The notes under the pieces: generated by a model
Databases searched by the model: none
What the model was told of the DNA's origin: nothing
What the model saw: only the letters and a program-made list of their open reading frames with translations
Position numbers and translations under genes: made by a program
In this document: positions 1 to 8,095 of the stretch, one piece after another
Layout: the number at the start of each line of letters is the position of its first letter
How positions within the stretch are numbered: the first letter of the stretch is position 1
Source of the DNA: Coriobacteriia bacterium
Lineage (GTDB): Bacteria; Actinomycetota; Coriobacteriia; Coriobacteriales; Eggerthellaceae
Direction of reading: 5' to 3'
Assembly: GCA_030537355.1 (NCBI GenBank)
Contig: JAUNNF010000003.1
Location: 1-64,000 of the forward strand
Length of the DNA: 64,000 bases

Positions 1-37
1 ATTTTTCAATGAGAATCTTTTTAAAAACTGGCCATTT

Positions 38-2851
38 TTAGACTAGCATACGCAATTGGTTTAAAACAAATACGTTAAACTTATATTCAAGCTTTTTATC
101 AATATCTTCTTGGTTGACTTCTCTCCAACAATTCATTATAAAAATATTAATATCATAGGATGAATTTGCTTGGAGAATTTTAGTAATCTTTAATATACCA
201 ATTTCGGAAACAGCTATTTTGGCTAAAGAATGTGTTTCTGCGATAAAAGGGCATCCATACTCATAATATACGTTAAACAATTCCTCAAAAGATATGCTAG
301 AGCTTTTAAACACAGTATCTATGTGTTGAGATATACTCCATGAATTTATAGTGTTGGCTTTACAATAAAATCTTAAAATATTAAAACATTTACTAAAGTC
401 ATTTAAAGTTACATTCTTTATTATTTGTAAATAATTATTATCATGATTAAAAAATCTATCGTTTATATTTTCTAAAAAAAGAAAATCATACATTATATAT
501 TGCAAAAGCTGATAATATAAATTTTTATTTAACTTAGTTATGGTAGCTGGCAATTCAACGTCATACATATCAAAATAAAAATTATATTTACATGCAATTA
601 AATATAGTATTGGATCTTTATCATTGAGGTGATTTAACAAATATTTTTCAATATTTCCATAGTCAAATTTCATAAAATCAACAAATTTTTCATGTCGTAG
701 ACCGTTTCTACATACATTAGCAACAACATTAAATATTTCTATATTATTTAAATTATTTAAATATAAATTCAATAATTTAATCCAAGCATGAATACGTAAA
801 TATGAATATCTCTCATCTAAAGAAGGTGTTAATGTGGTTAGATTTACAGTTGGAGAATCTGCATTTATCCACTGAGATTTTTCGTATTGTGTGCTTAGTA
901 TATAGTCACTATATTTTATGTAGAAAGAGGCTAATTTGCTGTTTGATTGTGCTTTTTGATATAAATAGTCTATTGTTTTGATTTCATTTTCAAAACCTTT
1001 ATTAAAAGAGAATATCGTCATTGTGCGCATTTTTAGCTCATCAATTAAAAAAGTATTCATTTTAGGATACAAAATATAGATATGCGTTAATAAATCTAAG
1101 GATTGTAACAAATTATGTTCACTGCATTCTATACATGCAATTTCAATTATTTTTTTTAGTGTTTCCTTCATAGAATAATCTAAATCAGGTTTACTTTCAA
1201 CATTAGAAAACTGTTTTATATAATCTCGCAAAGCCGCCAATGAAAAATCAGGAATAAGTTCATGAAATCTATATAAATAATTTATTATGCAGTCATCATT
1301 CATAGTTTCAAAACACGCCTTGATAGATTGCTCCATTATTGGAAGGCTTTTCTTTTGCTGGTCTGGAAATACAGCTAAAAGACTATTCACAACTTTAGTT
1401 ACATATGTATATAAGTATTCATCATTAAATCGAATAAAATCATTTATATTAAGTAGTTGTTTTTGTATAAAAACTAAATAATATAAATAATCCATAAAAT
1501 TCGTATCTTCCATTACGATACTATCGTTGCTTGCTTCATAAAATATATTCATTTCTAAAAACTTTTCTTTTATTTGCTGTATAGTCTCTTCTGTAAAACC
1601 ATTCAAAGACAAAAACTCAGCATTCTTTAAAGACATGTTTGGCAAAGATGCGATATATTCTAAAATAATAATATTCTTAAGGTCTGTATCGTCTAAATTT
1701 AAATCATATAAAAGTTTATTATATATGTGTTTATACAGCTCATAACTATTATCAAAATTATGCTTTTTACGATTAAGCAGCAGGGTCATGAGCTTAATAT
1801 TCCCCTTAATAGCATTGAACACAAAGGTAGCATAAGTAGGATTATTAATTTTATACAACTTATTTAATATTGTTATACAATTATCATAATCCAATAATGG
1901 ACACTTACACATCTTTATATCAGCAATGTATTGAGCGACAAGTTCATATAGTCTATTTTTACAAAACGAATCAATAGATATTAAGATTTTAAAATTTAAC
2001 GAATCAGAAACATATAACAAATACTCGAATATTTCTTTCAGCTTATCATTAAATAAATTTGGAGAGTCAATGTATATAAAACATTCATCTTGGTTGTCTA
2101 GATACATATGTAAATCATCATTAATATCTTTGTCGTTGTCTCTAATTACATACAAGTTTTTAACCGGAGGAACTGTTTTCTTAATTGCTTCAATACACAA
2201 ATGTGTTTTACCAACACCTGGATTGCCATATACAATACAACATTGATGTTCCTTTAACAGACACAATAAATCATTAAGCTGCTTATTTCTACCTATTAGA
2301 CAATTTTTTAATGTTGCCTTAAGAGGCATTTTTTTGTGCAATTTAATAAATTTATCTAATTTCATTATTTGACCTGTATCAATTGAAATACCTAAATGAT
2401 CTTTAGCTAAAAATGGGTATTTATAGGCAAGATCGTGAGCAAGCGTATGAAGAGAAACAAAATCAATACAATAATTGCTGAATTCCTTTTTAATATTTTC
2501 TAAATCTTGAGGTCTAATTTCTGCAGTATAAGAACAGATAATCTTTTTCGTATTGACAGAAAGATTACTGGCAAGATTAATGCATGATAATATATCTTTC
2601 TTTATCTTAGAAATTGCTTCGGTTCTGCCCTGGTAGGTACCATGCATAATCAATGTATATGTTCCATCATCATATGATATAAAAGAATCCGGATTTCCGG
2701 TTATAGTCTTAACAGATCCACTTTTACTTCCAGGTGTGGATACATCTAAATTATACTTATAGGCAATATAGTCATCTACAAGTCGCTGGAAAGCACCACC
2801 TTCTTTGATATTCAATATTGCATTTTCTATTTTTACCGTGCGCATGTCCAT
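38..2851 (-). CDS. STAND-type NTPase with N-terminal nuclease-like domain (putative defence protein)
   Basis: 937 residues. A P-loop (GNPGVGKT, residues 209-216) and a Walker B-like strand (CFIYID, 257-262) mark a STAND/AAA-type NTPase core. About 600 residues of helical, repeat-like sequence follow, as in sensor regions of antiphage STAND proteins, though no named repeat is clear. The first ~150 residues resemble the restriction-nuclease-like domain on many such proteins (GNPDSF followed by a DGTYTLIMHGTYQ strand). The acidic residue usual in that strand appears to be His/Gly, so nuclease activity is doubtful. The gene is divergent from the FRG gene, with 120 bp between starts. Function is inferred from architecture and neighbours only; target and trigger are unknown. 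Confidence 0.7.
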   Translation of the reverse strand: MDMRTVKIENAILNIKEGGAFQRLVDDYIAYKYNLDVSTPGSKSGSVKTITGNPDSFISYDDGTYTLIMHGTYQGRTEAISKIKKDILSCINLASNLSVNTKKIICSYTAEIRPQDLENIKKEFSNYCIDFVSLHTLAHDLAYKYPFLAKDHLGISIDTGQIMKLDKFIKLHKKMPLKATLKNCLIGRNKQLNDLLCLLKEHQCCIVYGNPGVGKTHLCIEAIKKTVPPVKNLYVIRDNDKDINDDLHMYLDNQDECFIYIDSPNLFNDKLKEIFEYLLYVSDSLNFKILISIDSFCKNRLYELVAQYIADIKMCKCPLLDYDNCITILNKLYKINNPTYATFVFNAIKGNIKLMTLLLNRKKHNFDNSYELYKHIYNKLLYDLNLDDTDLKNIIILEYIASLPNMSLKNAEFLSLNGFTEETIQQIKEKFLEMNIFYEASNDSIVMEDTNFMDYLYYLVFIQKQLLNINDFIRFNDEYLYTYVTKVVNSLLAVFPDQQKKSLPIMEQSIKACFETMNDDCIINYLYRFHELIPDFSLAALRDYIKQFSNVESKPDLDYSMKETLKKIIEIACIECSEHNLLQSLDLLTHIYILYPKMNTFLIDELKMRTMTIFSFNKGFENEIKTIDYLYQKAQSNSKLASFYIKYSDYILSTQYEKSQWINADSPTVNLTTLTPSLDERYSYLRIHAWIKLLNLYLNNLNNIEIFNVVANVCRNGLRHEKFVDFMKFDYGNIEKYLLNHLNDKDPILYLIACKYNFYFDMYDVELPATITKLNKNLYYQLLQYIMYDFLFLENINDRFFNHDNNYLQIIKNVTLNDFSKCFNILRFYCKANTINSWSISQHIDTVFKSSSISFEELFNVYYEYGCPFIAETHSLAKIAVSEIGILKITKILQANSSYDINIFIMNCWREVNQEDIDKKLEYKFNVFVLNQLRMLV

Positions 2852-2857
2852 TTTTTT

Positions 2858-2886
2858 ACTTTACTATAAACTTAAAAACATTGCAA
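2858..2886 (-). promoter_or_regulatory. Putative leaderless promoter of the STAND gene
   Basis: On the minus strand TTGCAA and TAAAGT are 17 bp apart, and the -10 hexamer ends 6 nt before the ATG at 2851. No Shine-Dalgarno sequence lies before that ATG. The predicted transcript would start at or next to the start codon. Confidence 0.4.
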
Positions 2887-2912
2887 GTCTCATATTTTAT
2901 CGGTGGTTAAGT

Positions 2913-2941
2913 TTGACGAGTATACTTTCCTATATTATAAT
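2913..2941 (+). promoter_or_regulatory. Sigma-70-type promoter of the FRG gene
   Basis: TTGACG, a 17-bp spacer and a perfect TATAAT, followed about 18 nt downstream by an AGGAGA ribosome site and the ATG at 2972. This is a strong, leadered promoter, unlike the leaderless-type starts of its neighbours. Confidence 0.7.
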
Positions 2942-2971
2942 AAAGACAAGAACAAGCCCTAGGAGAAATAA

Positions 2972-4171
2972 ATGGCCATCATTGTTGAATCTTTATCTGA
3001 CTATATTCGCAAAATTGAAAAATATGATTTATACGAATGTATATACAGAGGAGAAAAATCAGAACATAAAAGTTCAGGAATATTATCTACAATACTAAGA
3101 GACAATAAAATGTTTTCCTACAAAAATATTTTATCTGATTTTTATTTCGAAATGGAGCCAACTTTAAAACCCCTCTCAAAAATACATTTTATTGCATATG
3201 CAAGGCACCACTCAATACCAACTAACCTCATAGATTTTTCATTTTCACCATTAATTGCTTTGTATTTTGCATGTAACGATAACGTCAACTCTAATGGACA
3301 AGTACACTTCATTAAAAATTATCGCCTCGTACCGATAAATGATTTGATTATCGATAATGAGCTTGGATGGACAGGAATGCCTAACTTAATTAATTGTGAC
3401 GTTGATTTAATCAATAACTTATCAAGCAAAATAAGTTCAATCAATTTTAGTCTAGAACTTCAAAACTTTTTGTACGAATCGCTTATTAAAATACTCTGCG
3501 AATTACAGAAATGCGCTAAGGCAGCAAAAGAATATAACGCATATAACAAATTGGATGAAATAATTCATAAACTTAAAGTAGTTACGTCCTCAAAAAATGG
3601 CGAGCAAAATTACCATATCTTTAAAAAATTATATAACTTTTTAACTAGTCCACAATCTTTATTTACCCCTTATACAAAAAATAAACTTGACGAGCATAAT
3701 CCAATAATAGACAATACAAAGCAAATATTAATAAATAACGATTTTTTATTTGGAAACGGTCTTTCAAAATGCATATTAATTACATATTCGCGTATAGCTA
3801 ATTACTATCGACTCCCGTATAAAAAAAGTCCAATAAATGTAAATTTTCCGTTTATCTTTACTTATACCACACCGTGCATACACGAACGTATTCGAAATCA
3901 ACAAGGTACATTTGTGTTTCAAATGTATGATGTTTTACTATCATACCAACACATAAAACCAGACCAAACATTCATTATTAATAAAGAACATAAAGAACGA
4001 ATTAAAACAGAATTAGAACATCTTGGATTTAATGATAAATTTATCTATTGCGACAATGATCACATTGCGCAATATATTATTGAAAAAAATGACCAATCGT
4101 ACAATAAAGCTAAAAGAAAAGATTTAATTAAGCTTGCAGAACAATCAAAAACAATTGATATTGATTTTTAG
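2972..4171 (+). CDS. FRG-domain protein
   Basis: 399 residues. The FRG family signature is clear: YRGE at residues 25-28, then ARHHSIPTNLIDF and SPLIALYFAC across residues 77-101, matching the family pattern of a hydrophobic stretch with HxxPTxLLDxT and ALyFA. The domain is named for its F/Y-R-G motif, occurs in prophages and defence islands, and its biochemistry is poorly defined. The protein is longer than a bare FRG domain; the C-terminal ~200 residues are unassigned. The start is fixed by AGGAGA about 8 nt upstream. Its stop codon falls exactly where a wecB fragment begins on the other strand, so its 3' end marks a recombination junction. Confidence 0.75.
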   Translation: MAIIVESLSDYIRKIEKYDLYECIYRGEKSEHKSSGILSTILRDNKMFSYKNILSDFYFEMEPTLKPLSKIHFIAYARHHSIPTNLIDFSFSPLIALYFACNDNVNSNGQVHFIKNYRLVPINDLIIDNELGWTGMPNLINCDVDLINNLSSKISSINFSLELQNFLYESLIKILCELQKCAKAAKEYNAYNKLDEIIHKLKVVTSSKNGEQNYHIFKKLYNFLTSPQSLFTPYTKNKLDEHNPIIDNTKQILINNDFLFGNGLSKCILITYSRIANYYRLPYKKSPINVNFPFIFTYTTPCIHERIRNQQGTFVFQMYDVLLSYQHIKPDQTFIINKEHKERIKTELEHLGFNDKFIYCDNDHIAQYIIEKNDQSYNKAKRKDLIKLAEQSKTIDIDF

Positions 4172-4370
4172 TCTTAATTGTTGGATGTTCATCAAGCACA
4201 CGTCTAATAGCTCTAAACATATTATGCATGGAATCACCAAGGTTTTCGCGTCTATGAGCTGTGATTAATATCAGCCGGCTGTCACTTGCCCATTCTAGCT
4301 CAGGATGAAAGAAATCATCTCGTGCAGTATACTTCATAGCATCTATTATTGTGTCGTTTATAACAGATTA
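4172..4370 (-). pseudogene. Internal fragment of a UDP-N-acetylglucosamine 2-epimerase gene (wecB/mnaA type)
   Basis: Read on the minus strand, this encodes IIDAMKYT, then LILITAHRRENLG, HNMFRAIRRVLDEHP, which are hallmark blocks from the middle of WecB/MnaA epimerases (normally ~370 residues). Only about 65 codons remain. An in-frame stop lies at the 5' side near 4370, and homology ends at the 3' side precisely at the FRG stop codon. There is no N-terminal UDP-sugar domain and no C-terminal half. It is a relic of a polysaccharide-precursor gene, broken by arrival or rearrangement of the flanking defence genes. Confidence 0.75.
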
Positions 4371-4380
4371 AATAATTAGT

Positions 4381-5496
4381 CTAACGATCGTGTGGCTTGC
4401 CGTCTATTGCTAATCGAATATGCTTAAACGCGCTTAGCAAATTTAAATCATCATTAGCCGTGTTCAATAATACATGAATTTTATTGTCTGCCTTTTTCAT
4501 ATCAGAAACAGATAAATCCAAGCCATCTAAAATGATGTTTTTTGTAGCATCAATACTTGATTTACGCTCCTCATAATCTATTTCGGTTATTTTATCTTTA
4601 AAATATTTGACCACAACAATGAATTTATCATTATTATCAAGATCTTGCAATATCCATTCCTTAACTTTATCAACCCAAAATTTATCAGTAGAACCTAACG
4701 ACCAGCCGTACATAAGAATAATGTCTGCATTGTTAATTAATGAGTAAAATTTAGGTATCCTATTTAATCCGTTATTTTCATTGATAATTGTTTTTAATAA
4801 TGAATGTTGAACATCTCTATTTTCTCGTAAAACAGGATTATTAATCTGATTTTTGTTATCTAAACCAAAAATTATATTTTTGTCATCATTTCTTAATGAT
4901 CCATGAATATGAAGTACGTCTTTATTGAATATTCTTTCATATTTGCCAAACACCTTGTGGCTTTCTTTTTGAAATCTATATATTTTTTCTGGTTCATTAT
5001 AAACAAAAACTAATTCATCCAGTAATGAAGTGTAATTAAATGTTACAAAGTTTATGTCCCAGTCACATCTTTGAAAATTATCTGATTTAGGTAGCTTTTG
5101 TATTTCACCTGAATCAATATTTGTAAATGATGTAAAAATATTATGTAATTCTGTACAGAATTCTTCAGCTTTAAGAAAGTTTGTTCTATAAGTTTGTATT
5201 TTGTTTTCTTGTAAAGAAATAAAATTTATAAATTCATCTTTTAAATACTCATAAAAAGAAAGATATTCACTTGCATTACTAAAATAGCAAGCTACTTGTC
5301 CTATTTTTTCTTCAAGACAAAACCATCGATCAGGAGTTTTCATTATTGAATTGCGTACAAAAGAAGGAAATCGACTAGACTCATTCTGTATTGATTTTTG
5401 TAAACACTTCAAAAAACTATGAACCGAAGTATCAAGTCCTGATGACAAGTCAAATCCATTTCCAGCGATCATAAGTATGTTTAGTTTTTTATGCAT
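4381..5496 (-). CDS. AbiH-family protein, copy 1
   Basis: About 371 residues from the ATG; a TTG 15 nt upstream (5511) is an alternative start. Landmarks of the phage abortive-infection AbiH family occur in order: GNGFDLSSGL near residue 12, a WFCLEEKIG block, FVTFNYTSLLDEL, HIHGSLRNDD, and near the C-terminus ILMYGWSLGSTDKFW. The GNGFD and FNYT motifs are typical of AbiH, a family first described in Lactococcus; its molecular target is not established. It lies downstream of a second AbiH gene with a short gap, so the two are probably co-transcribed. It ends within ~15 bp of the wecB relic. Confidence 0.75.
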   Translation of the reverse strand: MHKKLNILMIAGNGFDLSSGLDTSVHSFLKCLQKSIQNESSRFPSFVRNSIMKTPDRWFCLEEKIGQVACYFSNASEYLSFYEYLKDEFINFISLQENKIQTYRTNFLKAEEFCTELHNIFTSFTNIDSGEIQKLPKSDNFQRCDWDINFVTFNYTSLLDELVFVYNEPEKIYRFQKESHKVFGKYERIFNKDVLHIHGSLRNDDKNIIFGLDNKNQINNPVLRENRDVQHSLLKTIINENNGLNRIPKFYSLINNADIILMYGWSLGSTDKFWVDKVKEWILQDLDNNDKFIVVVKYFKDKITEIDYEERKSSIDATKNIILDGLDLSVSDMKKADNKIHVLLNTANDDLNLLSAFKHIRLAIDGKPHDR

Positions 5497-5520
5497 GCTA
5501 ACAATATTCAATGTTTAATA

Positions 5521-6672
5521 TTATTCTTGAAAATCATTATTATGAAAAGAAAGAAATTTAATTTTTGAATCATCATCATAAATCACAACGGATATAGAAC
5601 GTTTAATATCTTCAAGATCAAATTCGCTATACAAAGACAAATCAGTTACTGCTGAATGTATAAATTTATTTTTTATCTCATCAGCACTAATGTCTTTTCC
5701 ATAAAAATATATTAATAAATGAGATTGATTTTTCATTATAGTATGAAAAATATTTTTATACCACCACGAATCTGAAGCTCCTAAAGACATTCCAAAGATT
5801 ATAAATACTTCAACATTGTCGAAATAATCAAAATACTTTCGATCATACTGTCCTACAAATGATTTAATCAAAAATTTATCATCACACCATTTAGGATAGT
5901 TTTCAGCTTCGGTCCCAAATATGTAAGAACGTGGAATATGCTGAACACCATTAGGATGTTCCACTTTTAACATTAAATAAGCGGAGGGAATCCATTCATT
6001 TCCCCAAAAACCTGTTAATGTATGAAAAGATAAATTTCTGTCAGATACTGAATATTTATGCGGATCAAACTGTCTTTTATCTAAGCATAGATAGTTATCT
6101 AATAAAAAAGTATAATTAAAATTTAGGAATTTAAAATTAATTAAATCTCCATGGTCAACAGAGCAATTAAACGCTCCGCATTCTCCGTCAACGTCAAACA
6201 GAAATGATGATAAAGTAATTGATGCTCGTTTATTTTCCGATGAATCATTATTTAACGCCTTAACAATATCATAATCTATCAGCTCGTTTAAATAATAAGA
6301 AAATTCGTTCCTGATATCATCTAAATCCTTAGTTAACTGAACATTATCGATATCGACATCACAATATAGCGTAGCAATTGAATTTTCGAAATCTGACCAA
6401 TTTTCTTTATTTTTATTTTTATCTAAACTCATTTGTTTATAGATATAGTTATCTTTTAAAATGCGTCCTTGTAATTCTAAGTATTGGTAAAAATTTGAAT
6501 AAGATGAAACTAGATTCGGAAATTGTTTACTTCGAAAATTATTTAAACACGCTATGTCAAATCCATTACCTACCATAACTAGAATATTATGTGTCTTGTT
6601 TAGTTTGTCATATTGAGACATAAACTTATCTTTTATTGTTTTGTATTGTTCAATTTCGTAATTTTTAAACAT
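5521..6672 (-). CDS. AbiH-family protein, copy 2
   Basis: 383 residues with the same motif order as copy 1 but strongly diverged: VMVGNGFDIACL, NWSDFENSIA, FLNFNYTFLLDN, FHTLTGFWG, and IIFGMSLGASDSWWYKN near the C-terminus. Relative to copy 1 there is an insertion after GNGFD (NNFRSKQFPNLV) and a different central region, so this is an old duplication or a pair acquired as a unit. It is first in the two-gene AbiH operon. TATAAT lies 6 nt before the ATG and no ribosome site is visible, which suggests a leaderless transcript. Confidence 0.7.
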   Translation of the reverse strand: MFKNYEIEQYKTIKDKFMSQYDKLNKTHNILVMVGNGFDIACLNNFRSKQFPNLVSSYSNFYQYLELQGRILKDNYIYKQMSLDKNKNKENWSDFENSIATLYCDVDIDNVQLTKDLDDIRNEFSYYLNELIDYDIVKALNNDSSENKRASITLSSFLFDVDGECGAFNCSVDHGDLINFKFLNFNYTFLLDNYLCLDKRQFDPHKYSVSDRNLSFHTLTGFWGNEWIPSAYLMLKVEHPNGVQHIPRSYIFGTEAENYPKWCDDKFLIKSFVGQYDRKYFDYFDNVEVFIIFGMSLGASDSWWYKNIFHTIMKNQSHLLIYFYGKDISADEIKNKFIHSAVTDLSLYSEFDLEDIKRSISVVIYDDDSKIKFLSFHNNDFQE

Positions 6673-6684
6673 AATTTAATTATA
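6673..6684 (-). promoter_or_regulatory. Putative leaderless -10 element of the AbiH pair
   Basis: TATAAT (6679-6684 on the minus strand) is followed by 6 nt and then the ATG at 6672. No convincing -35 is seen. It abuts the stop codon of a small upstream ORF. Confidence 0.4.
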
Positions 6685-6689
6685 CAAAA

Positions 6690-6848
6690 TTATTCTGAAT
6701 AATCATTATTGTTCATTTGCTGTTGATAAAGATAATCTAATGTTGAAAGAATCAATCCATGAGCATAATTTAAACAATTTGCTTTTTGAGGATTAAAACA
6801 ATCAAATCTTTCAGTAATATGTTCATCATGTGTTAATGTTATTGTCAT
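6690..6848 (-). CDS. Hypothetical 52-residue protein upstream of the AbiH pair
   Basis: ATG to TAA reading frame of 52 codons, reading MTITLTHDEHITERFDCF at the start and ending YQQQMNNNDYSE. It is not recognised. It lies in the same direction as, and 17 bp before, the AbiH pair. TACAAT ends 6 nt before its ATG, the same leaderless-type spacing as neighbouring genes. Acidic/polar composition without a membrane segment. It could be a small partner of the AbiH proteins or a chance frame; there is no independent proof of translation. Confidence 0.35.
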   Translation of the reverse strand: MTITLTHDEHITERFDCFNPQKANCLNYAHGLILSTLDYLYQQQMNNNDYSE

Positions 6849-6903
6849 ACTTGCATTGTATCATTTATTATATATAAATCAGAAAAATAGTTGATGTTGC
6901 ATT

Positions 6904-8091
6904 TTATGAAAAATTTGTAATAATTTTTTTGAGAACTTTCTTAATTTGAGGAGGAACTATACGTGACAAATACAATTTTGGATAATTTGTCAATTTAAAA
7001 TATCTATTTAAACCTTTAGTGCCCTTTCTGAGATAAATATCCATAATTTTGTCTCTATCTTTTGGTCTTAAAGTTGGATGGCATAACTGTCCATTATATT
7101 GTTTTGCTTTATCAAAGTCGGTTTTCATTAGGAACAAACCGTCTTTATTTTGATTTAAAAATTTTTCTCCTTTTTTAGTATTAACTGTTAATAAAGAAAC
7201 TCCTTTTGAACAATCTATATAAGAATTTATATCAGGGTGCACTTTTTCAATACCCCAATAATCTCCTATTGTAATATCACCTTGTCTATATTCGTTTGCG
7301 TATTTACATTTATAGCACGACTCACGATAGATTTTTCCTTTTAAAAAATATGTATAATAATACGATTTATTGGTTGGAATAAATTTATTGTCATTTAAAA
7401 CTAAATTACTAAGCGAATGATTCCAGTCAATATTTTTAGATCTAAATTTTATGTCGTGGACATCAATACTATATTTTTGCTCACAAAGTTTTAGATAATC
7501 TTTAAGGAAGGCTAAACTTGGCACTCCATGGCATACAATATCCAAAGATAATAAATTTATATAATCTTTATTTAAATATGAATTAAGTCCGGCAACTTGA
7601 CATGGTGTTCCAACAAACATTACATAAATACCGTCTTCCAACATTTTTCTGATTTTTTTATAAGAAAATTGAATATCACTTTGTACATATTTAGATCCTT
7701 GCATTAACTTAAGTTGGTCAATATTATTTGTGCTGGTATGAAATACATTATTTTTTTTGTCATTAACGGTAGCAAACACAACTCCGTCGTCATTAGTAAC
7801 TTTTTTAGCAAAATAAATAAATATTCCGCCCGATGAACTTGAAATCAAATCATCTGAGTTTTTGTTTTGTGCTATATAAGTTATTTTTGGTGTGTTTCCA
7901 TTATTTGCATCTTTTTGAAAATCGCAAACACTTACACATTTCATACAACGATTACAAAGCTGTTTGTCAATAAAAGGAAAAGTAAAACCAAGCTTGTCTT
8001 TAGAAATTCTAATGGCTTTTTTTGGACATACATTCATACATGCACCACAAGAGCAACAATTAGATGTAATATTTTTGTAAGGATTATCCAT
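6904..8091 (-). CDS. FrhB-like (coenzyme F420 hydrogenase/dehydrogenase beta family) Fe-S protein of the polysaccharide locus
   Basis: 395 residues. The N-terminus carries two 4Fe-4S clusters: C12, C15, C18, C22 and C46, C49, C52, C56. After that comes the FrhB N- and C-terminal domain pair (for example SSGGIF, FVGTPCQVAGL, CHGVPS, CYKCKYA, DITIGDYWG). Proteins of this type are frequent in Gram-positive exopolysaccharide loci beside polysaccharide pyruvyltransferases and are not evidence of F420 metabolism; their exact reaction is unclear. It is the last gene of the locus, 4 bp after the flippase gene, and a pyruvyltransferase gene lies two genes upstream, which fits that association. Confidence 0.75.
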   Translation of the reverse strand: MDNPYKNITSNCCSCGACMNVCPKKAIRISKDKLGFTFPFIDKQLCNRCMKCVSVCDFQKDANNGNTPKITYIAQNKNSDDLISSSSGGIFIYFAKKVTNDDGVVFATVNDKKNNVFHTSTNNIDQLKLMQGSKYVQSDIQFSYKKIRKMLEDGIYVMFVGTPCQVAGLNSYLNKDYINLLSLDIVCHGVPSLAFLKDYLKLCEQKYSIDVHDIKFRSKNIDWNHSLSNLVLNDNKFIPTNKSYYYTYFLKGKIYRESCYKCKYANEYRQGDITIGDYWGIEKVHPDINSYIDCSKGVSLLTVNTKKGEKFLNQNKDGLFLMKTDFDKAKQYNGQLCHPTLRPKDRDKIMDIYLRKGTKGLNRYFKLTNYPKLYLSRIVPPQIKKVLKKIITNFS

Positions 8092-8095
8092 TAAA

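Noticed and set aside
4128-4171. C-terminal part of the wecB-like open frame
   Set aside because: These bases are the antisense of the FRG gene end and carry no epimerase similarity.
6904-8091. Evidence for F420-dependent metabolism
   Set aside because: FrhB-like proteins occur in many polysaccharide loci of bacteria without F420; no F420 genes are present.
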